Positions 1 through 10,588 of a stretch of DNA of 64,000 bases are shown here, one piece after another (the first letter of the stretch is position 1; every line of letters begins with the position of its first letter). This stretch comes from SAR202 cluster bacterium bin90 (GTDB taxonomy: Bacteria; Chloroflexota; Dehalococcoidia; Lucifugimonadales; JADFKI01), in contig MPND01000012.1 in assembly GCA_002238855.1 (NCBI GenBank), positions 1 through 64,000 of the forward strand. Direction: 5' to 3'. The notes under the pieces were generated by a model, which worked only from the letters and a program-made list of their open reading frames with translations, was not told the DNA's origin and ran no database searches. A program made the translations under genes and the position numbers.

Positions 1-214
1 TTGCCCTAACTGCCTGCATGCGAAAACTGCTCGTGACCCTCAACTCCATCCTCAAGCATCGCTCGCCCTGGTATGACGTGACTCTGAAGAAAACCCACAA
101 TACCTCTTGACTTTGAACACAGTTGCTTTTGGGAAAGGGTTTGGAAGAGGGGCAAAGACATCCTACAAATCTTGTCCATTGCCGTTAGCCCCCGCCAAGA
201 ATAGGAGCGCATAC

Positions 215-625
215 TTGACCCAAGAATTAAGATGGCGCTACCGTTTCGATAACTTCTCCCGCGCATATACGCTATTGCGCCAAGCGCTTGATGACGGTGT
301 AGAACCATTGAACGACCTGGAGCTTGAGGGTGTCATCCAAAGGTTCGAGTACACTTTCGAGCTATCTTGGAATGTCCTGAAGGACCGTCTGGAATACGAC
401 GGAGTTACTATAGCGCCCGTCACGCCTCGACAGGTTATCAGGGAGGCTTTTCAGGCAAAACTGATAGATGATTGCGACACTTGGATAGACATGCTCACCG
501 ACCGCAATCTGATGTCTCACACTTACGACTCAGAAAGGTTTCAGGCGGTTGTTAAGAACATCCACTCACGGTATCTTGCAATCTTGGACGCCCTTTACCA
601 ACGACTGATTCCGGAGATTCTGTAG
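215..625 (+). CDS. HEPN-domain nucleotidyltransferase-substrate-binding protein (HI0074-like)
   Basis: Contains RNLMSHTY (Rx4-6H HEPN motif); immediately upstream of an MNT gene; TTG start at 215 preceded by AGGAG at 203-207; the ORF track start at 107 is probably too long. Confidence 0.8.
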   Translation: MTQELRWRYRFDNFSRAYTLLRQALDDGVEPLNDLELEGVIQRFEYTFELSWNVLKDRLEYDGVTIAPVTPRQVIREAFQAKLIDDCDTWIDMLTDRNLMSHTYDSERFQAVVKNIHSRYLAILDALYQRLIPEIL

Positions 626-627
626 CA

Positions 628-942
628 GTGAGCCAACCTGATTTGACACCCTTTACGCTGGAGTCCCTCACTCGGGTGTTTGCGACATACCCTGAGTTGA
701 CGCAAGTTTTGCTCTACGGCTCACGCGCAACCGGCAAGGCAACTCCGCGCTCGGACATTGACCTTGCTACGGTGGGGATAGTCAATGACCATCGCCTCGG
801 CAGGCTCGCGCTCGACCTCGACGACCTACCCATTCCACAGAAATGCGACCTACAGGCATACGAAAGCATACGATATGCTCCATTCAGACGGCACATAGAC
901 ACCCACGGCATCACAATCTACGAAATACAGAGCAAACAATAA
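628..942 (+). CDS. Minimal nucleotidyltransferase (MNT) domain protein
   Basis: GSRATGKATPRSDIDLA matches the GSxxxGxxxxxSDxDL nucleotidyltransferase motif; GTG start 2 nt after the HEPN stop. Confidence 0.82.
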   Translation: MSQPDLTPFTLESLTRVFATYPELTQVLLYGSRATGKATPRSDIDLATVGIVNDHRLGRLALDLDDLPIPQKCDLQAYESIRYAPFRRHIDTHGITIYEIQSKQ

Positions 943-1121
943 AGTCCCTTCCCTCATCAAGGCTTCACAAGGAGAGGGCTAGAGTCTGCCCCTGAGCCTG
1001 TCGAAGGGGTGGATGTGAAATAGCAAATTCAAGCGCGCGAAGCATATCGGTTCTTTGAGCTGAACCCACGACACCCGAGCGCGAAAATCTTCCCCATACT
1101 ATCCATCGATGTTAGCCCCGG

Positions 1122-1835
1122 TCAGTCCCGATAGCGCAAACCTAGCTCAGCCTGCTCCAGCAACTGCCCGTCGCGTATCTCCTTCACCTCGTCCGCCATA
1201 GACAGCAATGTCGAGTCGTGCGTAGCGGAGACCACGCTGATGCCCTGCTTAATGACCATGTCCTTGAAGAGGCCGAATATCGCGTGTGCGTTGTTCGAGT
1301 CAAGCTCACCGGTCGGCTCGTCCGCCAGTATCAGGGATGGGCGTATCACGATGGCGCGCGCAATGGCGACCCGCTGCTGTTCCCCGCCCGAAAGCTCGTA
1401 GGGGCGGTGCCGCGAACGGGTCCACAGCCCAACGATGTCCAGCGCCTCTCTCGTGCGCTCTGCTCGCTCACCGGCGCTCATCCCTCTGATCCGCAGCGGA
1501 AGCTCCACATTCTCGAACGCCGACAGGAGCGGCAGCAATCCGAACGACTGGAATATGAAGCCAATGCGATGTCGCCGCAACTCCGTAAGTTCCTGCTCGT
1601 CCATTTCCGCGAGGTCTCGCTCCTCGAAAAGCACCTTGCCATCGCTCGGCCTGTCCAGCCCCGCCATGATATTCAGCAACGAGGTCTTGCCCGAACCCGA
1701 TCTGCCCACAACCGCGATGAACTGTCCCGGAAACACGTTGAGGTTGACGCCCCGCAGAGCATGCACCTCTTCCGAGTCCAGGTCATACCTGCGCTCTACA
1801 TCAACCGCCGCTAATAACCTTTGAACTCTGCTCAA
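1122..1835 (-). CDS. ABC transporter ATP-binding protein (MacB/LolD-like)
   Basis: Walker [11 protein letters not shown], signature [14 protein letters not shown], Walker [13 protein letters not shown]. Confidence 0.9.
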   Translation of the reverse strand: MSRVQRLLAAVDVERRYDLDSEEVHALRGVNLNVFPGQFIAVVGRSGSGKTSLLNIMAGLDRPSDGKVLFEERDLAEMDEQELTELRRHRIGFIFQSFGLLPLLSAFENVELPLRIRGMSAGERAERTREALDIVGLWTRSRHRPYELSGGEQQRVAIARAIVIRPSLILADEPTGELDSNNAHAIFGLFKDMVIKQGISVVSATHDSTLLSMADEVKEIRDGQLLEQAELGLRYRD

Positions 1836-1884
1836 CTGCCAATTCCCCTCAAATCCTATCTATCCTGTACATCCTGTGAGTTCC

Positions 1885-2778
1885 CTACTGAACATCGTCA
1901 GGCGTCAGAGTAACCATCCCATCCACCGTGTCGATGCGCGCGCGCTCCCCGATCTTCAGCTTGTCGATGATGTCTCGCGGTATCTGCACTCTGCCACTGC
2001 CATCAACCAGGATGAACTCCTCCAGCGGTTGGTCGGTTGCGACCGCGCCAGACAGCCTCTGGAAAGTAACCCTGCGACGCACCTCGGTCGCCATCTTGCC
2101 GTCCCTTATCATGACGACACGTCCCACTTTGTACGCGATGTCCGGGTCGTGCGTGACGATAAGAATCGTAGTATCGAGCTCGCGGTTGATTTCTCCGAAC
2201 AGATCAAGGATTTCCGCAGCAGTATTGTCATCGAGCTCACCCGTTGGCTCGTCTGCCAGCAGCAGCGGCGGATGATTGGCAAGCGCAACCGCGATCGCTA
2301 CGCGCTGCTGCTCGCCCCCACTCAACTTCTCAGGCGTATGACCCATCCGATGCCCAAGACCGACAAGCTCCAGCAGCTCCTCGGCGCGCCTTCTGCGCTC
2401 TCGCGGCGATGTAAAGGTCAGCATCATCGGCAGTGCAACATTCTCCACCGCCGTCAGGTACGGGAACATGTTCCGGCTCGTCTGCTGCCAGATGAATCCT
2501 ACTTCGTCCCGCCTGTACAACTCCGTCTCGTTAGGCGTCATGCGCAGCAGGTCCTTGTCGCCCACACTGACGCGACCCGCCGAGGGTGAGTCGTAGCCCG
2601 CAAGGATGTTGAGCAGCGTACTCTTCCCGCTCCCGCTCGCTCCTACGATTGCCACCACCTCGTTGCGCTGCACTGTCAGGTCAAGGCCACGCAGCGCAAC
2701 CACCTCCAGGTCGGCAATCTTGTATATCTTGAACAGGTCTTCGCAGACGATGTACGCCTCCCTGTTCGCGTATGTCAT
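1885..2778 (-). CDS. ABC transporter ATP-binding protein with C-terminal AbrB/SpoVT-like domain
   Basis: Walker [37 protein letters not shown]-terminus EFILVDGSGRVQIPRDIIDKLKIGERARIDTVDGMVTLTPDD resembles the swapped-hairpin AbrB fold. Confidence 0.85.
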   Translation of the reverse strand: MTYANREAYIVCEDLFKIYKIADLEVVALRGLDLTVQRNEVVAIVGASGSGKSTLLNILAGYDSPSAGRVSVGDKDLLRMTPNETELYRRDEVGFIWQQTSRNMFPYLTAVENVALPMMLTFTSPRERRRRAEELLELVGLGHRMGHTPEKLSGGEQQRVAIAVALANHPPLLLADEPTGELDDNTAAEILDLFGEINRELDTTILIVTHDPDIAYKVGRVVMIRDGKMATEVRRRVTFQRLSGAVATDQPLEEFILVDGSGRVQIPRDIIDKLKIGERARIDTVDGMVTLTPDDVQ

Positions 2779-2820
2779 ATCTTTATCCCCTTCACACTAA
2801 TGTTTGACTTCGGCGTCAGC

Positions 2821-5800
2821 CTAAAGCTCGCCAAGCCTCAGTATTCTCTGCAGCGAAATCCGGCGTATGAACCAGATCATGCCCAGAATTATTGCCGTGA
2901 ACACCAGAATCATGAAGCCGTAGGTGATTGCCAGCGTGCCCCAATCTATCTCCAGCACGAACGGCGGCAACACCTGCGTCCCACGGTCATTGTGGCTGAG
3001 GAACGGCATAATGATTGCGCCGAGTCGCCGGCCCATCTCGGCGCCCAGCGCCATCCCCGCCCCGATGACGATTGCCTGCTCCAGCCATACCAGCGTAATC
3101 AGTTGCCGCATGGAGAAGCCAACGGTGCGCATTAGCCCGAACTGCATTTCGCGTTCACGGAACGACACATAGGAATGCACAAGGAACCCCAGGCAACTCA
3201 GGATAAGCACCGCTCCGAATGCCATGAAGAGCAATGCGCGCCAGCCTGCATGCACCAGCGGATCAACCGCCGCATCCTCCAGCGCCTCCACTCGGTCATG
3301 CACCGCCCTGCTCTGGAACGGCTCCCCTTCGTCACGCATTTCCGATACGAGCGCAGCCCTCTCGTTGCCGTTGGACGTTGTCTTAATCCACATCTCGTTG
3401 GGCTTCACCTCAGCGGATGTCGGTTCGAGGTTCGTATACCGCACAACCGACGCCACATCCGCAATGAGGTATCGCTTGCTCACCGTATTGAGCGTTGGGA
3501 AGTATTCGAACGAGTCTATGATGTGTATCGGCGTGCGGTGCCCCGATATTGAGACCGTAAACTCCTCTCCCACCTTGTGTCCCGTGTCCGCGAGGAACGA
3601 CTTGCTCGCCAGTACAGGCAGCGGACTCGCGGGCGGCCCGTGGTAAATGCCGCGTCCGGTAAGCGGCGGCCCCTCCGACCAGATGAACTGCGCCGCGTCC
3701 ATTAATGCAGGATTGTCCGTACTTGTGCTTACAGGCTGCAGGATGTCAGTGATGGACTCGCGAGCGCCCCGCAGGATGGTCCATTCGGACACCGTATCGA
3801 AGTCCTCCAGAACTGTGACCTTGTTCGTGCCGTCCCTGACCCAGATACTTTCGATGATGACATTGCCCGCTCGCAGCCTGCCGCGCGAGTTGGTGTCATG
3901 GATAGCCAGCGAAACCATCGTCAGAGGATGCACCGGCTGAAGCGGCACGAACCGCCTGAATGTAGTCCCTCGCTCCAGTCCGCGCTCAAGAGTCAGCCAG
4001 TCCCCGTTGCCGCCAAGCCGTCCCATCACATAAGTGAAATACCTGTCGTTGGCGTCCTTAATGCGCAGGGACAATGCAAGGCTCTCTCGCGGTCTGTCCG
4101 GCTTGACACGAATCCCGATGCCGCGCGAATTGTCGGGCAGGTCAATGCCAATCGGCTGGTTCTGTTGCTCCAGCTGGGTAAGCATTTCACCTATCGGACG
4201 ATCCGCAAAGTCGCCCCTGAACCAGCCAATGCGCCCCATAGTCTCGCCGTCCACGGCAACCATCGTATAGCTTTCGCCCAGCAGCTTGGACAGGTCCGAG
4301 CCGAACGCCTTGACAACCGGCGACACCTCCTCGACCAATGGAATCGCCTCGTAAGTCTCGACGAGAGACAGGCTCGTCCCCCGGTTATTCACGGTCAGCC
4401 CCTCCACACGGACATCCGCACCGGTAGCGTACTGCGCCTGCTCTTCGAAGCTGCGTTCCAATGTCCCGCCAAAGCTCGCCGCAAAAATACCAAGTCCCGC
4501 CATGAGTATGAGCAGCAACGACATCCGAGCATAGTGCGTGGGGTTGCGCGCCATCTGCCACATACCCATCGAGAAACCAACCGGCGCCCTTTGCGCAAAT
4601 GCGCTGAATGCCAGGAATATCACTCCGAGCGGCAGCGGCAGGAAGAAACTCGCCCCAGCCGACACGCTGACGACCAGCACACCGCCAACAATCCCGGGCG
4701 TTATAGCCGTGCCGGCGTTGCTATAGGCAAGGAACTCCAACACGGGCACAGCGACAGGACCAAGCATCAGCGCGACAACCACCGCCACCTGCGCCACCAG
4801 CCCTACGGCGCGCAGCCTGCCGTCCGAAAGCCGCTCCGTCACCCCATACAAGGCCACCATGACAGCGATTATCCCCAGGGAAATCCCGCGCGCCGCCCAG
4901 TCAGCGGCCTCACCGTCGCCGAACAGTATCGTCGCGGCTTGCACTGCCGCAACCACGCCAACAATGAGATGCATGAGGTTCGGCGATTCGCCGCTGATGT
5001 ACCGAATTGAAAGCGGGAACAGGCGCAGCAGCGCCACGGCGAACGCCACCAGTATCAGCGCAGGCACCGCTAGCAGGGCCTGGTTCACCGCTACGCTCCC
5101 GAACAGTCCCGTTGCCACAACAGAACCTTGATCGTGAAGCTGGCGGAACAGGAAAATGCTCACCACAAGGAGCATCACATCCAGATAGTACCGCTGATAG
5201 AAGGGCGGCCCGGTAGGACGCGCCGACTGCTGCCTATGCCGCGTCACGCCGATGCGAGAAGCGCGCACCGCGGGAATGAGCAGCGCTCCGAAGCTGAACA
5301 GCCCACCCAGGCCGCTCATCAGGTACGCGCCGCTGGTAATGAAGACATTCAGACGGCCGCCTCCGCTCAGTTCTGAGAACGCGGGCGTATATCCCATCAG
5401 GCTGATTATCGTGGCTGCGAGTATCGGGGCGACCGCAATAGCGATTATGGATATTGTCGCGCCCTCAAGTATGAACACCACAAGTATCTGACCCGAACTT
5501 GCGCCACGACTCCTCAGCAGCGCAAGCTCCCCGCGCTGCTGCTCCACGAGCAGAGAAGAAAGTGTAACCACGTAATACAGGATGACGACCGCTATCAGCA
5601 CCATCACCACGAACATTGGAATCTTGCTGAAGAACAGCCGCCTGTCGTACTCCACGAGCGTAGAGTCGAGCGCGGTTAGCTGTCGAAAGCCGAACAGATT
5701 CGTGGCAAGCTGAGTCCGCATCGACCGCACATGCAGGTGCGTGATGGTCGTGTTGCCCGCATTCAGACGCTCGCGGTCCGTATCGAGATGCCATGCGTAT

Positions 5801-6576
5801 GAGGCGTCCATGTCCGTGAATGAAGCGCCCAGTATATTGAAAAACATCTGCTCAGAGATGTACAGCGGCAGAGTCCGGAACGATCCTGATGTGACAGACT
5901 TGAACAGCGTGTCGTCCTGGTGCCAGAATTCCGAGTCAGGGTCGTTGCGCTCGAACAGTCCGGTGATGACGATGCTGGTATATGGCAGGCGGTCACGCCA
6001 GTATGGGACTGCGGAAATCCTGTCGCCAACGCCAACGCCAAACAACTCTGCGGCTGCGACAGGAACGATCGCCTCGAATAGCAGAGGCTCCGTCGAAGTT
6101 TGAAGAGGCTGTTCACTGGGGAACCTTCCCCCGGGCTGCAGAGTTATGTTGTCAGGCAGTCGCGGGTTGAATGTGAAGAAGGCGCGCGCGTCATCCTTGC
6201 CCGCGTTTTCCTCGTTCCCCGGCATTGTCAGGTAGAAGGTTGCGGACTTGGCGCTGCGCTGCACATCCTGAAACAGCCAGTCGAGACGGCCTTCGAACTG
6301 GTGGGTCATCGCGTTCGAGACCTTCTCAAACTCCTCGACGGTGGCAGGCCCCCGCTCCGCCTTCAGCAGTATGTCCAGGTCCAGAGGCTCAACCTTGTCC
6401 AGCGAGTTCTTCAGCGCAAGCTCGCGCAGCGCATCGAAGTAGATGACCGTTCCCGCCATTACTGTGGACGACAGCAACACGCCAATGACGACGGTAGAGA
6501 GTAGCCGCCAGTGCGACAGGCTACGCTTGGCTACCATCGGCCACGCTGCGACTATTGCGGATACTACTTGGCGCAT
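2821..6576 (-). CDS. Large FtsX-like ABC transporter permease
   Basis: 1251 aa, multiple TM clusters, FtsX-like ends, downstream partner of ABC ATPases. Confidence 0.8.
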   Translation of the reverse strand: MRQVVSAIVAAWPMVAKRSLSHWRLLSTVVIGVLLSSTVMAGTVIYFDALRELALKNSLDKVEPLDLDILLKAERGPATVEEFEKVSNAMTHQFEGRLDWLFQDVQRSAKSATFYLTMPGNEENAGKDDARAFFTFNPRLPDNITLQPGGRFPSEQPLQTSTEPLLFEAIVPVAAAELFGVGVGDRISAVPYWRDRLPYTSIVITGLFERNDPDSEFWHQDDTLFKSVTSGSFRTLPLYISEQMFFNILGASFTDMDASYAWHLDTDRERLNAGNTTITHLHVRSMRTQLATNLFGFRQLTALDSTLVEYDRRLFFSKIPMFVVMVLIAVVILYYVVTLSSLLVEQQRGELALLRSRGASSGQILVVFILEGATISIIAIAVAPILAATIISLMGYTPAFSELSGGGRLNVFITSGAYLMSGLGGLFSFGALLIPAVRASRIGVTRHRQQSARPTGPPFYQRYYLDVMLLVVSIFLFRQLHDQGSVVATGLFGSVAVNQALLAVPALILVAFAVALLRLFPLSIRYISGESPNLMHLIVGVVAAVQAATILFGDGEAADWAARGISLGIIAVMVALYGVTERLSDGRLRAVGLVAQVAVVVALMLGPVAVPVLEFLAYSNAGTAITPGIVGGVLVVSVSAGASFFLPLPLGVIFLAFSAFAQRAPVGFSMGMWQMARNPTHYARMSLLLILMAGLGIFAASFGGTLERSFEEQAQYATGADVRVEGLTVNNRGTSLSLVETYEAIPLVEEVSPVVKAFGSDLSKLLGESYTMVAVDGETMGRIGWFRGDFADRPIGEMLTQLEQQNQPIGIDLPDNSRGIGIRVKPDRPRESLALSLRIKDANDRYFTYVMGRLGGNGDWLTLERGLERGTTFRRFVPLQPVHPLTMVSLAIHDTNSRGRLRAGNVIIESIWVRDGTNKVTVLEDFDTVSEWTILRGARESITDILQPVSTSTDNPALMDAAQFIWSEGPPLTGRGIYHGPPASPLPVLASKSFLADTGHKVGEEFTVSISGHRTPIHIIDSFEYFPTLNTVSKRYLIADVASVVRYTNLEPTSAEVKPNEMWIKTTSNGNERAALVSEMRDEGEPFQSRAVHDRVEALEDAAVDPLVHAGWRALLFMAFGAVLILSCLGFLVHSYVSFREREMQFGLMRTVGFSMRQLITLVWLEQAIVIGAGMALGAEMGRRLGAIIMPFLSHNDRGTQVLPPFVLEIDWGTLAITYGFMILVFTAIILGMIWFIRRISLQRILRLGEL

Positions 6577-6719
6577 ATCAGATCTATCTGTGTTTCAGCC
6601 TGTCCATATTTGATGTGAGTCAGTCCCCTGAGTCAGTACCTTTTGATAAGGGACGGTCGGGTTGTGCCGGATTGTGTCGTACTATTGTTTCGTACTATTA
6701 TTGCTTGTAGAGAAACGCA

Positions 6720-9700
6720 TCACTCAAGTCTCGATATCGCGTGGAAGTCCAGGTTGCGCATACTCTGTGTGAGGCGATAAACCGAGAGTGCGAAAATGCC
6801 GATCAGAATGACATAAAGCGGCACGAGAGAACGCAAGTCTGTCTCCATGATAAATGGCGGCACGACCTGCCTTCCATTCTCGGTAACCGCAACCGATGAT
6901 ACCATAAGGTCGCTCATCAGCAGGCCCGCGCCGGTTCCCAATCCGATGCCCACTGCCACTATTATAAAGTGCTCGAGTATCAGCAAGCCCGCCATCTGCC
7001 GCGAGGAGAGCCCCACGGACTGCAGGAATCCCATCTCGTTCCGGCTCCGATTTGCGAAGGCAAGCATATAGGTCACATACCCAAGCCCGGCAGTAAACAC
7101 GATAATTGCCATCGCAAGCAGCACCATCGCCTGCCAGCCTGCGGTTATCAGCGGATCGAGTCTTATCTGCTCAAGCTGCGTCTCGCGGTCATGCACAAGG
7201 TCGCGACCGACAAGTCGCGTTACGACATCCCGCACCGAAGTTCCTGCCCCTGAAGCCTTTTCGATGAACATCTCGTTAGGCGTCGCCACCAGCGAAGGGC
7301 TTAGGATATTGATGTGCCGGATAAGAGTCTCGAGGTCGGCTACCAGGAAACCGGCGCCGGTCGGACTGAGCGTAGGGAAGAAGTCAACGCTGTCGCGCAG
7401 ATGCACCGGGATGAAGCGACCCTTCAGCTCCACGATTAGCGCATCGCCGACTCGCGCGCCGGATGTTCGCAGGAACGAACTGCTCGCAACCACGGGCACG
7501 TGACCTCCGCTTGGGCTCCTGTATATTCCACGCAACCCGTTGTCGGTGTCCTTCCCGAAGCTGAACAGGCCGGCGTTTGCGCCCTGATTCACATCTTCAT
7601 TCGTAAGGACGAGCGAATCTGACGAAATCGTGGAAGTTGCGAGTGGCAGCCAGGTTGAACGGGGGTCCTCGAAGTCCTCCAACACCTGCGTCGTGCCGTC
7701 TCTCTTTATCGCGTGCAGGTTATCAAGAAGAATGGAACCCGCTGTGCCAGCCGGGCCGAAGACCGGCTCGTATATCTGTATGGACGCCAACTGAACAGGC
7801 CGTTTCATCCTCTGCGGCACTTGCAGCGCGCGCGCATGCCACTCGGTAGGCCCCATGTTGCCCAGGGAAACGGTATCCAGGACGCCGTCCGCATCCTGCA
7901 ATACCAGCCACATGAACATATTCGGATATACTTCTGCGGGCTTCATCCAGAGTCCCACGCCGACCGCGTCATCCGGCAAAGTTATAGGCTCACTGACTGT
8001 GAGCGGCCTGAGAGCCCGCATGACCTCCGGCAATGTGCTGCGCGAAAAATCATCTCGATACCAGGAATGATAGTGGAAGTCGTCGGACTCGACTGCGAGC
8101 ATTCGGAACGTGTTGCCGGAATAGTTCGCGCCCAGTGTGCCCCGGTCCCTGAACGCCAGCGAGACGGCAGTTACACCGGGAATGGTCAGGTAGCGGTCCC
8201 GAAGCCCGTCAACGCTGCGCGCAATGAAACCGGGAATATTGGACACACGCATGTCCGCCGCCACATCGTAGAGAATGCGCTCCTGGTAGCTCCTGTTGAG
8301 CGTGCCTCCAACTGTCGTCGCCAGCACCGCAAGCCCCGTCACCATCACGAGAAGCAGCACCAGCCAGCTATACTGCAGTGGGTTGCGCGCCATGTGCCAC
8401 AGACTGAGCGACACCCACACTGGCGACCTGTCCGAAAGCAACACCAAGCCGTAGAATACCAGTTGCAGCGGCACTATCGCACCAAAGGCCAGGGTCGGGA
8501 TATTTGCCAGGGTCCCGTCAGTTGGTGGGTATAGGTAAATCAGCGCGGCTGTAAGCGCAATTTGCGCCGCCGTGCCATAAAGCCTTGAACGAACTCTCGA
8601 AGATCGCTGCGTCGCCCAATACGCTGCAGCCACCATTAGCGCTATCGCGGTCGGCGGAAGCACCCCCACATAGTCGCCCTGCCTCACGCCATCAGACGCC
8701 AGGGTGAGCGCAAGCGTAGCAGTTATGACCCAGACATAGAGATGCACGAGGGCAGGCGACTCTCCGCTGATGAAGCGCACAAACAAAGGGAAAAAGCGCA
8801 TGAATACCAGCGCAACAAGCGTAAGCAGCAGCACGGGAGCAAATAGCAGCGCCTCGTTTATTTCCACGCCACTGAATAGCCCTCCTGACACTATCTGCCC
8901 TCTGGCATTCAACTCCCAGAAGACCAACCCACCGATGATAAGCACCAAGACATCGAGATAGTAGCGCTGGAAGAACGGCACTTCGGGTGGGCGGGATGAG
9001 CGCAGCTTGTGAATGATGAGCCCCGTGCGCGCGCCTATTACACTTGGCACGACATATATGGCGAGGCTCAGCGCGCCCACCGCAGCAGCGACCAGGAACG
9101 GCGTCCAGCGCCAATTCACCGGCAGCAGGGAGCCGTTAGTTATCTCCGTGAAGTAAGGCAGCTTGCCCGAAACCGCAATTATGCCCATGGCAAGCAGCGG
9201 CGCTATAACGACCGCCACTGCAGTAATGACCAACCCCTCGATGGCATACAGGCGCACAAGCTGCGCCATGCTCACGCCTCGACTGCGCAGCAGCGCGACA
9301 TCGTCCTCCCTGCTCTGCACCAGGTACGAGACCATCATCGACATGTAGTAGAGCACTGTGATGACCGTGATGGTCAGCAGTAGCAAAAGCGGTATGCTCG
9401 TAAAGAAGCTGCGTCGCTCAAAGCGGTCTAGCAGAGAAGTGATACCCGTGAACACGGCGCTGCCCTGCATCTGGACCGCCATGCCGCCTTCAAGGTTATC
9501 TAGGCGCGCCCTCAACTCAACCGGCCATATCTTTTTCAGCGGCTCCTTATCAACGAAGATGTACCATGATGACGAAACCAGGCTGCCCGGATAGGCCTTG
9601 CCCATGCTGTCCAGCAGAGCCTGCCTCGTAACGAAGAGCGCGATGGGAGGCTCTTCAGGGTCCACTTCGATGCCCACATCCGGGATCTCTTCGAGCGGTG

Positions 9701-10367
9701 CGGGTTCCATGAACACATTGGCGTTCTGATGCCAGTAGTCCTCGTTCTCGTCACTGGGCTCAATGATGCCCACAATCTCCGCGATGATAGCCTGATCGCT
9801 CCCAAGCGACGGCCTCATTTCCAGCTTGTCGCCAACATTCAGGCCGAAAACGCTCGCAGGCGTGTCACCTAAGAGCACCTCCACATGCAGCCCGTCTTCC
9901 GTGTCAGTAACCGTGTCCGTAAACGCGCGCCCGGAAGTGAACTCGACATGATGTTCCACATTGGACAGGTACTGCAGGTATCCTCGCGACACGAGGTCAA
10001 TATCAGCGTTGGCAAGCGGTCGCCTCGGCGTTCCTATGAGAAGCGTAGTCCCCTTAAGAAAGCGTTCGCGGCTAACATAGAAGTCAGAGATGTTATCTTC
10101 GATCAGCCTGTTAATTTCGCTATCGGTAGCGTTGAGGCTCTCCTCGTTCAGCGGCACATTAGGAGCGAAGGCGAAGATGTTCAGGAATAGAATGGAGGAA
10201 CGGTCGATGGATGTGTTGAGCGTGAGGCGCGCCAGCGAGTTCAAATACACTGGGGCGCCCGCAACCAGAGTGGACGCTATTATTATGCCTGCGAAGATAC
10301 TTAGCAGGAGCTTCCAATCGGAGTTGAGACGCTTAAGGATGAAGCCGAAAGTCGAAAAAGAACGCAT
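6720..10367 (-). CDS. Large FtsX-like ABC transporter permease (paralog of 2821-6576)
   Basis: 1215 aa, same architecture and shared motifs (MARNP, LRSRG, ISGESP) with neighbour. Confidence 0.8.
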   Translation of the reverse strand: MRSFSTFGFILKRLNSDWKLLLSIFAGIIIASTLVAGAPVYLNSLARLTLNTSIDRSSILFLNIFAFAPNVPLNEESLNATDSEINRLIEDNISDFYVSRERFLKGTTLLIGTPRRPLANADIDLVSRGYLQYLSNVEHHVEFTSGRAFTDTVTDTEDGLHVEVLLGDTPASVFGLNVGDKLEMRPSLGSDQAIIAEIVGIIEPSDENEDYWHQNANVFMEPAPLEEIPDVGIEVDPEEPPIALFVTRQALLDSMGKAYPGSLVSSSWYIFVDKEPLKKIWPVELRARLDNLEGGMAVQMQGSAVFTGITSLLDRFERRSFFTSIPLLLLLTITVITVLYYMSMMVSYLVQSREDDVALLRSRGVSMAQLVRLYAIEGLVITAVAVVIAPLLAMGIIAVSGKLPYFTEITNGSLLPVNWRWTPFLVAAAVGALSLAIYVVPSVIGARTGLIIHKLRSSRPPEVPFFQRYYLDVLVLIIGGLVFWELNARGQIVSGGLFSGVEINEALLFAPVLLLTLVALVFMRFFPLFVRFISGESPALVHLYVWVITATLALTLASDGVRQGDYVGVLPPTAIALMVAAAYWATQRSSRVRSRLYGTAAQIALTAALIYLYPPTDGTLANIPTLAFGAIVPLQLVFYGLVLLSDRSPVWVSLSLWHMARNPLQYSWLVLLLVMVTGLAVLATTVGGTLNRSYQERILYDVAADMRVSNIPGFIARSVDGLRDRYLTIPGVTAVSLAFRDRGTLGANYSGNTFRMLAVESDDFHYHSWYRDDFSRSTLPEVMRALRPLTVSEPITLPDDAVGVGLWMKPAEVYPNMFMWLVLQDADGVLDTVSLGNMGPTEWHARALQVPQRMKRPVQLASIQIYEPVFGPAGTAGSILLDNLHAIKRDGTTQVLEDFEDPRSTWLPLATSTISSDSLVLTNEDVNQGANAGLFSFGKDTDNGLRGIYRSPSGGHVPVVASSSFLRTSGARVGDALIVELKGRFIPVHLRDSVDFFPTLSPTGAGFLVADLETLIRHINILSPSLVATPNEMFIEKASGAGTSVRDVVTRLVGRDLVHDRETQLEQIRLDPLITAGWQAMVLLAMAIIVFTAGLGYVTYMLAFANRSRNEMGFLQSVGLSSRQMAGLLILEHFIIVAVGIGLGTGAGLLMSDLMVSSVAVTENGRQVVPPFIMETDLRSLVPLYVILIGIFALSVYRLTQSMRNLDFHAISRLE

Positions 10368-10588
10368 TGACCGTATTGCTGGTAAACCACCATTTCGAAT
10401 GTAGGGCCGTCGCCTGTGAAAGGGCCAGTCCCATGGGCGGCAATGCCAGCAATCGACACCTTGAGGAGACAGTGTTCTTCAATGGCAGACACCCGCAACG
10501 CCATAGTAGCACATTACGGCGCATGAAGTGAGACGCGCCCGAAGACGCCATTTCAGCATGCTGCCCAGATTCTGGACAAGCCTGAATC

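Noticed and set aside
3898-5010. 370-aa plus-strand ORF antisense to the FtsX permease
   Set aside because: His/Arg/Pro-rich antisense shadow; opposite to a clear permease.
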